A stretch of DNA of 64,000 bases from Neorhizobium alkalisoli (GCF_002968635.1 NZ_PVBN01000005.1:1-64000), one strand, 5' to 3'; counted from the first letter of the stretch, positions 8,372-18,902 are shown. Translations and numbers: made by a program. The notes: generated from the sequence alone by a model not told the origin.

Positions 8372-9316
8372 ATGTCGATCGAAAATCTCGTCACGCCCGA
8401 ACGCATTTCCGAAGCCGAGACGCAGATCCGTCCGTTCATTCGCCGCACACCGGTGATGCGGGTCGACATGAAGGATTTCGGCGGCCCGATGCGGCCAGTG
8501 GACCTCAAGCTCGAACTGCTGCAGCATTCCGGCTCCTTCAAGGTGCGCGGCGCCTTCACCAGCCTGCTTACCCGCGACGTCCCGGCGGCCGGCGTGGTGG
8601 CGGCATCCGGCGGCAATCATGGTGCGGCGGTCGCCTATGCCGCCCGCGAACGTGGCGTGCCGGCGCACATCTTCGTGCCGAGCGTCGCCTCGCAGGCGAA
8701 GATCGATCTGATCCGCTCCTATGGCGCAGAGCTGGTGGTCGGCGGCGACCGCTATGCGGATGCCCTGGCGGCAAGCGAGACATATGCGGCGGCAAGCGGG
8801 GCGCTGCAAATCCATGCCTATGACCAGATGGAGACGCTGACGGGCCAGGGCACGCTCGGCAAGGAGATCGAAGAGGACCTGCCGCATATGACGACATTGC
8901 TGGTGGCTGTCGGCGGCGGCGGGCTGATCGGCGGCATCGCCTCGTGGTTCCGCGGCCGGGTAAAGATCGTCGCGGTCGAATCGGACGGCGCGCCGACGCT
9001 CGATCACGCCTTCAAGGCCGGCAGGCCGGTGGACGCGCCGGCCGGCGGCATCGCCGCGGACTCGCTTGCGCCGAAGCAAATCGGCGCGTTGATGTTCCCG
9101 GTGGCACAAAAATTCGTCCTGCCGCCGGTGCTGGTCTCCGACGACGAAATACTCAATGCCCAGAAGGCGCTATGGGCCGGCGCACGGATCGTGGCCGAAC
9201 CCGGCGGGGCTGCAGCCTTCGCCGCTCTTCTCTCCGGCAGATATGTGCCCGAACCTGACGAACGCGTCTGCGTGCTCGTCTGCGGCGCCAATACGACTGC
9301 GGTCAAGTTCGGCTGA
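8372..9316 (+). CDS. Threonine/serine dehydratase (PLP-dependent)
   Basis: A 314-residue fold-type II PLP enzyme. The Schiff-base lysine is in SGSFKVRGA (about residue 53), the substrate loop is ASGGNHG (about 75) and the phosphate-binding glycine loop is VGGGGLIGG (about 178). It most likely deaminates threonine or serine to a 2-oxoacid plus ammonia. It lacks the C-terminal ACT regulatory domain of long biosynthetic IlvA, so it is a short catabolic-type form. Neighbouring Lrp and RidA genes fit amino-acid catabolism, because RidA hydrolyses the reactive enamine/imine such enzymes release. Confidence 0.88.
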   Translation: MSIENLVTPERISEAETQIRPFIRRTPVMRVDMKDFGGPMRPVDLKLELLQHSGSFKVRGAFTSLLTRDVPAAGVVAASGGNHGAAVAYAARERGVPAHIFVPSVASQAKIDLIRSYGAELVVGGDRYADALAASETYAAASGALQIHAYDQMETLTGQGTLGKEIEEDLPHMTTLLVAVGGGGLIGGIASWFRGRVKIVAVESDGAPTLDHAFKAGRPVDAPAGGIAADSLAPKQIGALMFPVAQKFVLPPVLVSDDEILNAQKALWAGARIVAEPGGAAAFAALLSGRYVPEPDERVCVLVCGANTTAVKFG

Positions 9317-9844
9317 TCACTCTTGCGGTAACGGCACGGACGGCCAATCCTCAGTCACGTCCGCCTGCACAGGACGGTCGAGATAGGTGGAGAGCGCGAC
9401 ATAACTGCGGGTGCCGCGCACGCCGGGTACGGAATGGATTTGCCCGAGCAGGAATTCCAGCGCCTGCGGGTTCTCCGTCCGAACCTTGAGGATCATGCTC
9501 GCGTCTCCCGCGACGGAATGCATTTCCTCGACTTCCGGAAAGCGGGCGATCCGCATCAGCCGCTCGCTCTTTCCCCAGCCGGCCGCCTCAACATGCACGA
9601 AAGCGAGGAGCGGCTTGCCGACCGCAGTACCGTCGATCCTCGCGACGGTGTCGCGGATCACTCCGGAGCGCTTCAGGCGCTTCACCCGCTCATGCACCGC
9701 CGGCGGCGAGAGCCCGACCTTTTGGCCGAGCGCGGCATAGCTCTGGTCTGCGTCGGCGGCGAGTGCGGCTAATATCTTTCGGTCGAATGTGTCCAGCGCG
9801 GCCGCCTCTCGCCGTTTCGGCCGAATGGCTTCTGTATTTTCCAT
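9317..9844 (-). CDS. Lrp/AsnC-family transcriptional regulator
   Basis: A 175-residue regulator. The N-terminal helix-turn-helix (LDTFDRKILAALAADADQSYAALGQKVGLSPPAVHERVKRL) is followed by the alpha-beta RAM ligand-binding domain. These proteins sense amino acids as octamers or dimers. It converges with the dehydratase gene (stops almost adjacent) and diverges from the RidA gene, with an 80-base gap containing a repeated GAATAATG. This suggests autoregulation and control of RidA and possibly the dehydratase. Confidence 0.9.
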   Translation of the reverse strand: MENTEAIRPKRREAAALDTFDRKILAALAADADQSYAALGQKVGLSPPAVHERVKRLKRSGVIRDTVARIDGTAVGKPLLAFVHVEAAGWGKSERLMRIARFPEVEEMHSVAGDASMILKVRTENPQALEFLLGQIHSVPGVRGTRSYVALSTYLDRPVQADVTEDWPSVPLPQE

Positions 9845-9870
9845 TATGCCGCCCTTTCTGCTTTCACGCC

Positions 9871-9891
9871 GAATAATGTTCGGGAATAATG
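9871..9891. promoter_or_regulatory. Direct repeat in the Lrp-ridA divergent promoter
   Basis: Two exact copies of GAATAATG at 9871-9878 and 9884-9891 (13-base period) lie between the divergent Lrp-type and RidA genes. They could be part of an Lrp-family binding site or of overlapping promoter elements. Position and repetition are seen; function is inferred. Confidence 0.4.
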
Positions 9892-9924
9892 CGATAAAGC
9901 CGTAGAAATTCCAGAGGAACAGAG

Positions 9925-10311
9925 ATGGAAATGATTGCTAGAAATCCGCGAGACGGCATCTATGCTGCTACGCCCGATTATGTGCACTCCGTGGAAGTGC
10001 GCCATCCGGATCGTTTTCTCTTCGTCAGCGGCACGATGGGTCTCAACGAAACGGGAACGGCCGGAGCCGATCTCGACACGCAACTGCGGCTGATCTGGTC
10101 AAATCTGAAGCGAATTCTGGCTGAAGCGGAAATGACGACGGACAATATCGTGCGCGTGACCAGCTACCTGCGCGACGGATCCTACGTGGAGGCGAACCAG
10201 AACGCTCGGCTTGCCGCGCTCGGCCCGCATTGCGTGCCGACGACCGCCATCGTCGTCGAGACATTGCGCGACGACTGGCTTGTGGAGATCGATATCATCG
10301 CCGCGGGCTGA
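9925..10311 (+). CDS. RidA-family reactive-imine deaminase
   Basis: A 128-residue member of the RidA/YjgF/YER057c family, trimeric enzymes that hydrolyse 2-aminoacrylate or 2-aminocrotonate (imine) intermediates. It has the FVSGTMGLNETG strand, the NLKRILAEAEMTTDNIVRVTSYL helix and a C-terminal segment with the usual PTTAIVVETL pattern. In this position most RidA enzymes have Arg as carboxylate ligand, but here I see VPTTAIVVE without it, so it may be a Rid subfamily rather than archetypal RidA. Its position near a threonine/serine dehydratase fits the role. Confidence 0.82.
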   Translation: MEMIARNPRDGIYAATPDYVHSVEVRHPDRFLFVSGTMGLNETGTAGADLDTQLRLIWSNLKRILAEAEMTTDNIVRVTSYLRDGSYVEANQNARLAALGPHCVPTTAIVVETLRDDWLVEIDIIAAG

Positions 10312-10317
10312 CGGAAA

Positions 10318-11901
10318 TCACGCCGCCTTGGCGACGTGATATTCCTTAATCGCTACCATCTTGATGGTTGGGTAACGCTCTGCCTCGTACCGCAGCGAGA
10401 AGGCATCCTGCGCCAGGAAGACAGGATCGCCATCCAGATCGCGGGCGATATCGCCGCGCTTGACGGTGAGGAACTTCTCAAGATCGGCCGGTTGCTCCGA
10501 CGAGATCCAGCGGCAGACGGAGAAGCGAGACATTTCGAACGAGACCGGCAGACCGTACTCGGCGGAAAGCCGCTCCTTCAATACGTCGAGCTGTAGCGCG
10601 CCCACCACGCCGACGATGGCCGGCGAGCCATCTTCCGGCGAGAAGAGCTGCACGACGCCTTCTTCCGCCATCTGCTGCAGGGCTTCCTTCAGCTTCTTCG
10701 CCTTCATGGCATCCTCCAACCGTACGCGGCGAAGGATTTCCGGCGAGAAGTTCGGCACACCCTGGAAGACCAGCGACTCGCCCTCCGTCAGCGTGTCGCC
10801 GATACGGAGCGTGCCGTGGTTCGGGATACCGACCACATCGCCGGCATAGGCGGTATCCGCCAACTGACGCTGCGACGCGAAGAAGAATTGCGGCGCCGTC
10901 AGCCCGAGCTGCTTTCCGGTCCGTGCAAGCCGTGCCTTCATGCCGCGTTCCAGCTTGCCGGAGCAGACGCGGGCAAAGGCGATGCGGTCGCGATGGTTAG
11001 GATCCATGTTCGCCTGGATCTTGAAGACGAAGGCAGTCATCCTGTCCTCGGCAGCATGGACCTTGCGGATGTCGGCGACCTGGTCGCGCGGCGGCGGCGC
11101 GAAATCGCCCAGCGCATCGATGAGATCGCGGACGCCGAAATTGCGCAACGCGGAGCCGAAGAAGACCGGCGTCATATGGCCTTCGAGGAAGGCCTGCCGA
11201 TCAAAAGGCCTGCAGGCCTCGATCGCGAGTTCCGTTTCCTCGATAAACGCTGCCCGTTCGTTTTCCGGCAGGCGATCGGCAACCGACTGGGGGCCGTTGA
11301 CCTTGGTCGGCTTCACTTCCGTGTCCGACCCCCGCACGGTGTTGTCGGCGAGATGATAGGAACCGCAGAAGGTCTTGGAGCGGCCGATCGGCCAGGTCAC
11401 CGGCGCCGTGTCGAGCGCCAGTTTCTCTTCCACCTCGTCGAGGATCTCGAAAGGATCGCGGCTTTCGCGGTCCATCTTGTTGACGAAAGTGATGATCGGG
11501 ATGTCCCGCATCCGGCAGACTTCGAAGAGTTTCAGCGTACGCGGTTCGATACCTTTTGCCGCGTCGATGACCATGACGGCCGCATCCACCGCGGTCAGCG
11601 TGCGATAGGTGTCGTCGGCAAAATCCTCGTGGCCGGGCGTGTCGAGAATGTTGAAGACATTGCCGCCATATTCGAAGGTCATCACCGAGGTGACCACCGA
11701 GATGCCGCGCTCGCGCTCGATCTTCATCCAGTCCGAACGGGTCTGGATGCGATCCTTCTTCGCCTTGACCTCGCCGGCCAGCTGAATCGCGCCGCCAAAA
11801 AGCAGCAGCTTTTCGGTCAGCGTCGTCTTGCCGGCGTCCGGGTGGGCAATGATCGCGAATGTGCGGCGGCGGGCAACCGCCTCGGCAATGGTTTCGGGCA
11901 T
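10318..11901 (-). CDS. prfC: Peptide chain release factor 3 (GTPase)
   Basis: A 527-residue translational GTPase that recycles RF1/RF2 from the ribosome. It has G1 AHPDAGKTTLTEKLL (about residue 20), G2/G3 with ISVVTSVMTFEY and DTPGHEDF (about 90), and G4 NKMDRE (about 142), followed by EF-Tu-like domain 2 and the RF3 C-terminal domain. The length matches E. coli RF3. It converges with the RidA gene. Confidence 0.96.
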   Translation of the reverse strand: MPETIAEAVARRRTFAIIAHPDAGKTTLTEKLLLFGGAIQLAGEVKAKKDRIQTRSDWMKIERERGISVVTSVMTFEYGGNVFNILDTPGHEDFADDTYRTLTAVDAAVMVIDAAKGIEPRTLKLFEVCRMRDIPIITFVNKMDRESRDPFEILDEVEEKLALDTAPVTWPIGRSKTFCGSYHLADNTVRGSDTEVKPTKVNGPQSVADRLPENERAAFIEETELAIEACRPFDRQAFLEGHMTPVFFGSALRNFGVRDLIDALGDFAPPPRDQVADIRKVHAAEDRMTAFVFKIQANMDPNHRDRIAFARVCSGKLERGMKARLARTGKQLGLTAPQFFFASQRQLADTAYAGDVVGIPNHGTLRIGDTLTEGESLVFQGVPNFSPEILRRVRLEDAMKAKKLKEALQQMAEEGVVQLFSPEDGSPAIVGVVGALQLDVLKERLSAEYGLPVSFEMSRFSVCRWISSEQPADLEKFLTVKRGDIARDLDGDPVFLAQDAFSLRYEAERYPTIKMVAIKEYHVAKAA

Positions 11902-11991
11902 AGTGTAAATCCTGTGAATTGCCGGCGTATCTAGCGATTAAAGCCCGCCATTGCAATTGACCTGCCGGCTACGGGGGCAAAGTAATACCTT

Positions 11992-12462
11992 ATGAACATG
12001 CACACCCCCTCCGCGCCGAAGCTCAATCTCATCCGCCTGCCGCATGGCATGGGCATCGACCTGCCGTCCTATGAGACCGCCGGTGCGGCCGGAATGGACG
12101 TGCGGGCGGCGGTGGCCGAAGATGTGCCGATCACCATCGCACCGGGCAAGCGGGCGCTGGTACCAACCGGCTTCATCTTCGAAATCCCCGACGGGTTCGA
12201 AATGCAGGTGCGCCCGCGCTCCGGCCTTGCCTTCAAGCACGGCATTACCTGCCTTAATACGCCTGGTACGATCGACAGCGACTATCGCGGCGAGGTGAAG
12301 GTACTGCTGATCAATCTCGGCGAAGAGGATTTCGTGATCACGCGCGGCATGCGGATTGCCCAGCTGGTCGTGGCACCGGTGACCCAGGCGCGCGTTGCGG
12401 AGATCGCAGAGGCGACCGCGACCGCCCGGGGCGCTGGCGGCTTCGGCTCGACCGGCGTTTGA
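11992..12462 (+). CDS. dut: Deoxyuridine 5'-triphosphate nucleotidohydrolase (dUTPase)
   Basis: A 156-residue trimeric dUTPase that hydrolyses dUTP to dUMP and pyrophosphate, keeping uracil out of DNA and feeding dTMP synthesis. The five motifs are visible: AAGMDVRAA (1), [11 protein letters not shown] (2), [14 protein letters not shown] (3), [10 protein letters not shown] (4) and the C-terminal GGFGSTG (5). It is divergent from prfC. Confidence 0.96.
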   Translation: MNMHTPSAPKLNLIRLPHGMGIDLPSYETAGAAGMDVRAAVAEDVPITIAPGKRALVPTGFIFEIPDGFEMQVRPRSGLAFKHGITCLNTPGTIDSDYRGEVKVLLINLGEEDFVITRGMRIAQLVVAPVTQARVAEIAEATATARGAGGFGSTGV

Positions 12463-12593
12463 ACCGCAACGCCATTTTCGGGTTCCGCCTTCTCCGGAAA
12501 CAAAATTTCCATTTCTCGCTTCCGCCGGTGTGACGTTGCTGGCATTCGACCCGAACAAGCCCTACCTTCTCCCTCAAACTCAGGGAGAGCACC

Positions 12594-13562
12594 ATGGCAG
12601 AGACGAGAACGCCGGGCCGCGGCAGGATCTATTCTTCGATTACCGAAACCATCGGCGACACGCCGATCGTACGTCTCGACAAGCTCGCCAAGGAGAAGGG
12701 CATCAAGGCAAATCTCCTGGCCAAGCTGGAATTCTTCAACCCGATCGCATCGGTAAAGGACCGTATCGGCGTTGCGATGATCGAAAGCCTGGAAGCCCAG
12801 GGCAAGATTGCGCCCGGCAGGACGACGCTGGTGGAGCCCACTTCCGGCAATACCGGCATTGCGCTTGCCTTCGCCGCTGCCGCGAAGGGTTACAAGCTGA
12901 TCCTCACAATGCCGGAAACCATGTCGATCGAGCGCCGGAAGATGCTGGCGCTGCTCGGCGCGGAACTCGTCCTGACAGAAGGACCGAAAGGCATGAAGGG
13001 CGCGATTGCCAAAGCCGAAGAGCTTGCGTCGACGCTGCCTGACGCGATCATTCCGCAGCAGTTCGAAAACCCGGCCAATCCGGAAATCCATCGCAAGACG
13101 ACCGCTGAAGAGATCTGGAACGACACTGACGGCCAGGTGGATATCTTCGTTTCCGGCATCGGCACCGGCGGCACGATCACCGGGGCCGGCCAGGTACTGA
13201 AGGGCCGCAACCCCAACCTCCAGGTCATCGCCGTCGAGCCTGAAGAATCTCCCGTGCTTTCCGGCGGCCAACCCGGCCCGCACAAGATCCAGGGTATCGG
13301 CGCCGGTTTCGCGCCGAAAATTCTCGACACGAAGATCTATGACGAGATCGTCACCGTCAACGGCCCGGAGGCTATGGAGATGGCCCGCCTCGTGGCCCGG
13401 CTCGAAGGCGTGCCGGTCGGCATTTCCTCCGGTGCGGCTCTCGTCGCCGCCGTCAAGGTCGGCAGCCGCGAGGAGAATGCCGGCAAGAACCTCGTGGTCA
13501 TCATCCCCTCCTTCGCGGAACGCTATCTTTCGACCGCGCTCTTCGAAGGGTTGGGAGGCTAG
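12594..13562 (+). CDS. cysK: Cysteine synthase A (O-acetylserine sulfhydrylase)
   Basis: A 322-residue PLP enzyme making cysteine from O-acetylserine and sulfide. The Schiff-base lysine is in [11 protein letters not shown] (about 59), the substrate loop is [12 protein letters not shown] (about 82), the PLP-phosphate loop is [12 protein letters not shown] (about 195), and SSGAALVAA is near 285. Its 130-base leader has no riboswitch that I can recognise. It converges with comM. Confidence 0.95.
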   Translation: MAETRTPGRGRIYSSITETIGDTPIVRLDKLAKEKGIKANLLAKLEFFNPIASVKDRIGVAMIESLEAQGKIAPGRTTLVEPTSGNTGIALAFAAAAKGYKLILTMPETMSIERRKMLALLGAELVLTEGPKGMKGAIAKAEELASTLPDAIIPQQFENPANPEIHRKTTAEEIWNDTDGQVDIFVSGIGTGGTITGAGQVLKGRNPNLQVIAVEPEESPVLSGGQPGPHKIQGIGAGFAPKILDTKIYDEIVTVNGPEAMEMARLVARLEGVPVGISSGAALVAAVKVGSREENAGKNLVVIIPSFAERYLSTALFEGLGG

Positions 13563-13580
13563 GCCCCTATTCCGCCCACG

Positions 13581-15116
13581 TCACGCCGCAGCCGTTGCCA
13601 GCCGCTCGCCGGCCATGCGGTATGAGATGGCTTCGGCCAGGTGGATGCGGCCGACCGTATCCTTGCCGTCGAGATCGGCAAGCGTGCGGGCAACCTTCAG
13701 AACCCGATGATAACCGCGGGCGGAGAATTTCAATTTCTCCGCCGCATCCCGCAGCAACTGCAGGCCATTTGCGTCCGGCTCGGCGAATTTCTCGATCAAC
13801 GACGTGGAACACCGGGCATTGGTGAGGATCGCCGGGTGGCCGGCATGCTCCAGACGCTCCCGCTGTCTCTCTCGCGCCGCGGCGACGCGCCTGGCGACGT
13901 CGGCGCTTTTTTCGGCGGGCATGGGGCGGATAAGATCGGCCGCGGAAACCGCCGGGACATCGATGCGGATATCGATGCGATCCATCAGCGGCCCGGAAAT
14001 GCGCGCCTGGTAATCGGCAGCGCAGCGGGGACCTCGGGCGCAGGTGTGCCCCGGCTCGCCGGCCATCCCGCAGCGGCAGGGGTTCATGGCCGCAACAAGC
14101 TGGATACTCGCCGGATAGGAGACCCTGTGATTGGCGCGGGCGATGATGCATTCGCCGGTTTCGAGCGGTTGACGCAGCGCATCGAGCGACTGAGGCGAGA
14201 ATTCGGGAAATTCATCCAGGAAGAGCACGCCGTGATGGGCGAGCGAGGCTTCACCGGGCTTGGCGCGCAAGCCGCCGCCGACCAATGCCGCCATAGTGGC
14301 GGAATGGTGCGGCGTACGATACGGGCGGCGATCCGAAAGCTTGCCGCCGGAAAGCTGGCCGGCGATCGAGTGGATCATCGATACTTCCAGAAGCTCGACC
14401 GCGGAAAGCGGCGGCAATATGGACGGCAGCCGTGCGGCAAGCATGGATTTTCCCGATCCGGGTGGGCCGACCATCAAGAGATTGTGGCCCCCGGCCGCGG
14501 CGACTTCCAGCGCCCGCTTAGCACTTTCCTGCCCCTTGATATCCACAAGATCCGGCAGGTTGGCCGGTAGCGCGCGGATTGCCGGCTGCGGCCGCGAGAT
14601 AACCTGCGTGCCGCGGAAATGGTTGGCGAGCGCAATCAGACTGCGGGGCGCGAGGATGTCTATATCGGGACCAGCCCACGCGGCCTCCGCGCCGCTATCG
14701 GCCGGGCAAATCAGGCCTTTGCCGATCGCATTGGCGCCGATGGCTGCCGGAAGAGCCCCGGCCACGGGCGCCAGCGTGCCGTCGAGATTGAGTTCTCCGA
14801 GCACCACATAATCAGTCAGCGCATCGCCGGGAATAGCCCCGAGCGCCGCCATCAGCCCAAGCGCGATAGGCAGGTCGTAGTGCGAACCCTCCTTCGGCAG
14901 ATCGGCCGGCGCAAGATTGACCGTCACCTTCTTCGGCGGCATGGCAAGCCCCGAAGCGTGGAGAGCCGCCTGCACCCGCTCCCGGCTTTCGGCCACCGCC
15001 TTGTCTGGCAGGCCGACGATATGCATGTTCATCTTACCCGGACCGACCATGACCTGCACGTCGACCGGAACGCCCTCTATGCCCTGGAATGCAACCGTGC
15101 TGACGCGCGAAACCAT
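13581..15116 (-). CDS. comM: YifB/ComM-family Mg-chelatase-like AAA+ ATPase
   Basis: A 511-residue protein with an N-terminal Lon-like substrate domain (VSTVAFQGIEGVPVDVQVMV), a central AAA+ core (Walker A VGPPGSGKSMLAARLP near 216, Walker B GVLFLDEFPEF near 300) and a zinc-ribbon-like CRCG...C insert near 350. In naturally competent bacteria ComM is a helicase aiding branch migration during transformation; in most others the role is untested. It is the standard length. Confidence 0.92.
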   Translation of the reverse strand: MVSRVSTVAFQGIEGVPVDVQVMVGPGKMNMHIVGLPDKAVAESRERVQAALHASGLAMPPKKVTVNLAPADLPKEGSHYDLPIALGLMAALGAIPGDALTDYVVLGELNLDGTLAPVAGALPAAIGANAIGKGLICPADSGAEAAWAGPDIDILAPRSLIALANHFRGTQVISRPQPAIRALPANLPDLVDIKGQESAKRALEVAAAGGHNLLMVGPPGSGKSMLAARLPSILPPLSAVELLEVSMIHSIAGQLSGGKLSDRRPYRTPHHSATMAALVGGGLRAKPGEASLAHHGVLFLDEFPEFSPQSLDALRQPLETGECIIARANHRVSYPASIQLVAAMNPCRCGMAGEPGHTCARGPRCAADYQARISGPLMDRIDIRIDVPAVSAADLIRPMPAEKSADVARRVAAARERQRERLEHAGHPAILTNARCSTSLIEKFAEPDANGLQLLRDAAEKLKFSARGYHRVLKVARTLADLDGKDTVGRIHLAEAISYRMAGERLATAAA

Positions 15117-15304
15117 GTGACCCTGCCCCCAAACATCATGTCCGGAGCGTCAGCGACACACGCTTTCCGCGCCAGCGATTGCAACCTGACACAGGATCAG
15201 CGGAAATACAAGAACATTAAGGGAACAAATTCACGCTTGCGGTGCAACCGAGTTGTATCGGGTTGCATCGCTGGAACAAAAGCGAACGAGAGAGCCCGTT
15301 GGCC

Positions 15305-16255
15305 TCAGCCCCGCTTCGCTTCGATGGCGTCCCACAGCAGGCTTGCGACGTCTGCGCCGCCGAACTTCTTGACTTCGCGGATGCCGGTCGGGGAGGTGAC
15401 GTTGATCTCGGTCATGTAGTCGCCGATCACGTCGATGCCGACGAAGAGGAAGCCGCGTTCCCGCAACGCCGGCCCGATCCGCTTGCAAATCTCCTGTTCG
15501 CGCGCCGTGATCTCGGTCGCCTCCGCACGCCCGCCGACATGCATGTTGGAGCGGCTGTCATGTTCGGCCGGCACCCGGTTGATCGCGCCGACCGGTTCCC
15601 CATTCACCAGCAGGATGCGCTTGTCTCCCTTGCGCACAGCCGGCAGATAGGCCTGAGCGATATAGGGCTCGCCGCGATACATCTGGCCGAACATTTCCAG
15701 AAGAGACGTGAAGTTCCGATCGTCGCGCGCCGAATGGAAAACGCCCGCACCGCCATTGCCGTAGAGCGGTTTGAGAATGATGTCGCCCATCTCCTCCCGG
15801 AAGTGTGCGATTTCCGCAGGGTCGCGCGAAATGAGGGTTGCCGGCATCAGATCGGCAAATTCGGTCACGAAGATCTTCTCCGGCGAATTGCGGACCCACA
15901 CCGGATCGTTCACCACCAGAGTCTTCGGATGGATACGTTCGAGCAGATGCGTCGAAGTGATATAGCCCATATCGAAGGGCGGGTCCTGGCGCAGATGGAC
16001 GACGTCCATGGTCGACAAATCGACGCGTTCCTTTTCGCCGAGCGTGAAATGGTCGCCCTTCACGTCCCGGACCTGCAGCGGCTCCACGGTCGCGAAGATC
16101 CTGCCATCTCGCTGGGTCAGCCGGTCGGGGGTATAATGGAAAAGCTCGAAGCCACGGGCCTGCGCTTCCAGCGCCATGGCGAATGTGGAATCGCCGGCTA
16201 TGTTGACGCCGGAGATGTGGTCCATCTGGAACGCGACGGTGCGGATTTTCGCCAT
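15305..16255 (-). CDS. gshB: Glutathione synthetase
   Basis: A 316-residue ATP-grasp ligase joining gamma-glutamylcysteine and glycine. Features are an N-terminal [12 protein letters not shown] strand, [12 protein letters not shown] (about 84), the ATP-grasp [12 protein letters not shown] loop (about 157) and the C-terminal [13 protein letters not shown] metal-binding motif (about 280). It lies in the same direction as comM and the cupin gene, but with gaps that suggest separate promoters. Confidence 0.96.
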   Translation of the reverse strand: MAKIRTVAFQMDHISGVNIAGDSTFAMALEAQARGFELFHYTPDRLTQRDGRIFATVEPLQVRDVKGDHFTLGEKERVDLSTMDVVHLRQDPPFDMGYITSTHLLERIHPKTLVVNDPVWVRNSPEKIFVTEFADLMPATLISRDPAEIAHFREEMGDIILKPLYGNGGAGVFHSARDDRNFTSLLEMFGQMYRGEPYIAQAYLPAVRKGDKRILLVNGEPVGAINRVPAEHDSRSNMHVGGRAEATEITAREQEICKRIGPALRERGFLFVGIDVIGDYMTEINVTSPTGIREVKKFGGADVASLLWDAIEAKRG

Positions 16256-16330
16256 GACTTCAGCCCCTCAAAAAATGCCCGCCTGATGTAGGACGGCGGG
16301 CGCTCGAAGGCAACGGAAATCAAACCGATA

Positions 16331-16834
16331 TCAAGCCGCCAGGCCGACCTGGGCCTTGGGGCGCAGCATGTTGCGAAGACGATAGAGCGCCGCGAGCGGC
16401 GCCGGAAAAGGTTTGCGCAGGAAAGCGACTTTGCGGACATAGTTATCGATCCGCCAGGTGGCCCAGGTGCCGCCCTTGAAATAGGCCACATCGCCGCTGC
16501 GCAGGGTGCTCTGGGTGCCGTCTTCGGCCGTTACATGCACCTCGCCTTCAAGGATCACGACGGTCTCGTCCCAGCCGAAAAACCAGCGGAAGGTGCCGGC
16601 GGTGCAATCCCACACCCCGGTCGCGGCGCATTGATCGTCGGCCTTGGAATGGGAGGCAGCGCGCGCCTGCGGGTCGCCCGAGATAATCCAGGACGGCTCG
16701 ATCGGCAGCGGCGCCATTTCGAGAGAATCCGGACAGGCGCCAACGAATGCTTTAACCGGCGTCTGCTCCGGCGCGTAGGACTTGTGCCGAACGGCCATGG
16801 CCGCCACACTCGCAGCAAGAATTTGCCAGCTCAT
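16331..16834 (-). CDS. Cupin-domain protein (DUF861-like)
   Basis: A 167-residue protein with a single cupin barrel. Residues about 68-140 contain CAATGVWDCTAGTFRWFFGWDETVVILEGEVHVTAEDG and SGDVAYFKGGTWATWRI, the pattern of the (S)-ureidoglycine aminohydrolase/DUF861 cupins. A helical C-terminal tail (LAALYRLRNMLRPK) follows. Its substrate is unknown. It sits alone between gshB and ugpC on the same strand. Confidence 0.75.
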   Translation of the reverse strand: MSWQILAASVAAMAVRHKSYAPEQTPVKAFVGACPDSLEMAPLPIEPSWIISGDPQARAASHSKADDQCAATGVWDCTAGTFRWFFGWDETVVILEGEVHVTAEDGTQSTLRSGDVAYFKGGTWATWRIDNYVRKVAFLRKPFPAPLAALYRLRNMLRPKAQVGLAA

Positions 16835-16942
16835 ATTGCCCCCCTGTAGCTGTCAGATCGGGAGACGATAGCGGCAAAGCGTAACCTGGTTGTTCAAGCC
16901 AATGCTACAATTTTAGCGATCAGCACGATTTCAGGACGCCGG

Positions 16943-18043
16943 TCAGACGACTGGCTCGATAGGAGCGAGTTTCGCCTCTGCCGGCAGATTGCCGGGCAGG
17001 CGCTTGCCGGTATCGACCGAGAAGAAATGCAGGCGGCTCGCATCGAAAGCAATCTGCATGTCGGGCGCAAGTTCGATTTCAGGCGATACGGCGGCGGTAA
17101 TCTGCTGATCGCCCACCGTGCCGTGGATAAGACGCTGAGCACCCAGTTCCTCCGCATATTCCAGACGGAAGGGCAGAGCCTCCTCATCCGCACGGGCAAT
17201 CCGGATATCCTCGGCGCGGACACCCACGGTAACGGTGCCGGACGTGGGCGCAAAACCGTTGAGGCCGACCATTGCCGGGCCGATCGCCAGCTTGTCGCCG
17301 TGCAGTTCGCCCTTGACGAGATTCATGGCCGGCGAGCCGATGAAGCTCGCGACGAAGGTGGACGCCGGCGCGTGATAAACTTCCAGAGGCGCACCGATCT
17401 GCTCGATCCTGCCGCCATTCAGCACCACGAGGCGGTCGGCGAGCGTCATCGCCTCGAGCTGATCGTGGGTGACGTAGATGGACGTGGTGCCGAGGCGGCG
17501 CTGCAGGCGCTTGATCTCGCCGCGCATGGAGACACGCAGCTTCGCGTCGAGGTTTGACAGCGGTTCATCGAACAGGAAAGCGGCCGGCTTGCGCACGATC
17601 GCACGGCCCATTGCGACGCGCTGGCGCTGGCCGCCGGAAAGCGCACGCGGCTTGCGATCGAGATACTGGGTGATCTCCAGCATTCGGGCCGCTTCCGTCA
17701 CGCGGGCATCAATCTCGGCCTTGGGCGTACCACGGTTTTTCAGGCCATAGGCGAGGTTGTTGTAGACCGTCATATGCGGATAGAGCGCATAGTTCTGAAA
17801 CACCATGGCGATGTCCCGATCGGCCGGCTCCACGTTGTTGACGACGCGGTCGGCGATCTTCACCTGACCGCCGGAAATCGTCTCCAGCCCCGCGACCATG
17901 CGCAGAAGTGTCGACTTGCCGCAGCCGGACGGACCGACCAACACGATGAATTCTCCGTCGGTGATGTCGATCGACACCGAATTCACGGCTTTTACGCCGC
18001 CGGCATAAACCTTTGAAACCTCGGCGATGTGAATACCGGCCAT
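16943..18043 (-). CDS. ugpC: sn-Glycerol-3-phosphate ABC transporter ATP-binding protein
   Basis: A 366-residue ABC ATPase of the MalK/UgpC class. It has Walker [14 protein letters not shown] (about 38), the Q-loop, signature [15 protein letters not shown] (about 135) and Walker [16 protein letters not shown], followed by a TOBE/OB regulatory domain in the last 130 residues. The ATG at 18043 lies one base after the ugpE stop. It is last in the ugpBAEC order, with no ugpQ phosphodiesterase downstream. Confidence 0.93.
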   Translation of the reverse strand: MAGIHIAEVSKVYAGGVKAVNSVSIDITDGEFIVLVGPSGCGKSTLLRMVAGLETISGGQVKIADRVVNNVEPADRDIAMVFQNYALYPHMTVYNNLAYGLKNRGTPKAEIDARVTEAARMLEITQYLDRKPRALSGGQRQRVAMGRAIVRKPAAFLFDEPLSNLDAKLRVSMRGEIKRLQRRLGTTSIYVTHDQLEAMTLADRLVVLNGGRIEQIGAPLEVYHAPASTFVASFIGSPAMNLVKGELHGDKLAIGPAMVGLNGFAPTSGTVTVGVRAEDIRIARADEEALPFRLEYAEELGAQRLIHGTVGDQQITAAVSPEIELAPDMQIAFDASRLHFFSVDTGKRLPGNLPAEAKLAPIEPVV

Positions 18044-18044
18044 G

Positions 18045-18893
18045 TCATTTCTCCGTTTCAGTAAGGCCGCGGATGAACAACCGCTGCATGAAAACCACGA
18101 CCAGGATGGGGGGAAGCATGGCAAGCACCGAACCTGCCATGACGAGGTGCCACTCGATGACGCCGTCCTGCACCGTGACCATGCGCTTCATGCCCATCAT
18201 CAGCGTGTAGTAGCCGGGATCCGTGGTCACCAGGAGCGGCCAGAGATACTGAACCCAGCCATAGATGAAGAGGATGACGCATAACGCGCCGATATTGGTG
18301 CGCGAGAGCGGCAGCAGGATGTCCCGGAAGAACTTCAGCGGGCCGGCTCCGTCCACACGGGCCGCTTCGAGAAGCTCGTCCGGCACCGTCATGAAAAACT
18401 GGCGGAACAGGAATGTGGCCGTAGCCGATGCGATCAGGGGGACCGTCAGACCGGCCCAGGAATTCAGCATGCCCAGGTCGGCCACGATCTTGTAGGTCGG
18501 CATGATGCGCACCTCGACCGGCAGCATCAGAGTGACGAAGATGATCCAGAAGGCCAACTGCCGGAAGGGAAACCGGAAATACACGATCGCGAAGGCCGAG
18601 AGGATCGAGATCGCAATCTTTCCTGCGGTGATTACCAGCGCCATGACCAGGGAGTTCAGCGCCATATGCGAGTAGTTCGGGAGACCATGGGCGGCCGAGG
18701 CGCTCGTCAGGATGGTCGAATAGTTCTCGATGAAATGCGAACCCGGCAGAAGCGGAACGGGACCGCTCATCAGCGTCGAAATATCATGGGTCGACGCCGT
18801 AATCGCGACATAGACCGGCAGAGCGACCACCAGAAATCCCAGGATCAGGAAAGCGTGGGTGAGGAAGGTCAGGAAGGGGCGATTTTCAACCAT
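18045..18893 (-). CDS. ugpE: sn-Glycerol-3-phosphate ABC transporter permease
   Basis: A 282-residue inner-membrane permease with six predicted membrane spans. The cytoplasmic EAA loop [25 protein letters not shown] (about residues 178-202) contacts UgpC. It lies between ugpA (9-base gap) and ugpC (one-base gap), so the operon is tightly coupled. Confidence 0.92.
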   Translation of the reverse strand: MVENRPFLTFLTHAFLILGFLVVALPVYVAITASTHDISTLMSGPVPLLPGSHFIENYSTILTSASAAHGLPNYSHMALNSLVMALVITAGKIAISILSAFAIVYFRFPFRQLAFWIIFVTLMLPVEVRIMPTYKIVADLGMLNSWAGLTVPLIASATATFLFRQFFMTVPDELLEAARVDGAGPLKFFRDILLPLSRTNIGALCVILFIYGWVQYLWPLLVTTDPGYYTLMMGMKRMVTVQDGVIEWHLVMAGSVLAMLPPILVVVFMQRLFIRGLTETEK

Positions 18894-18902
18894 GATCGTT
18901 CC

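Noticed and set aside
10816..11934. Plus-strand ORF opposite prfC (372 codons)
   Set aside because: Fully overlaps prfC, is rich in Arg/His/Asp as antisense frames usually are, and shows no domain.
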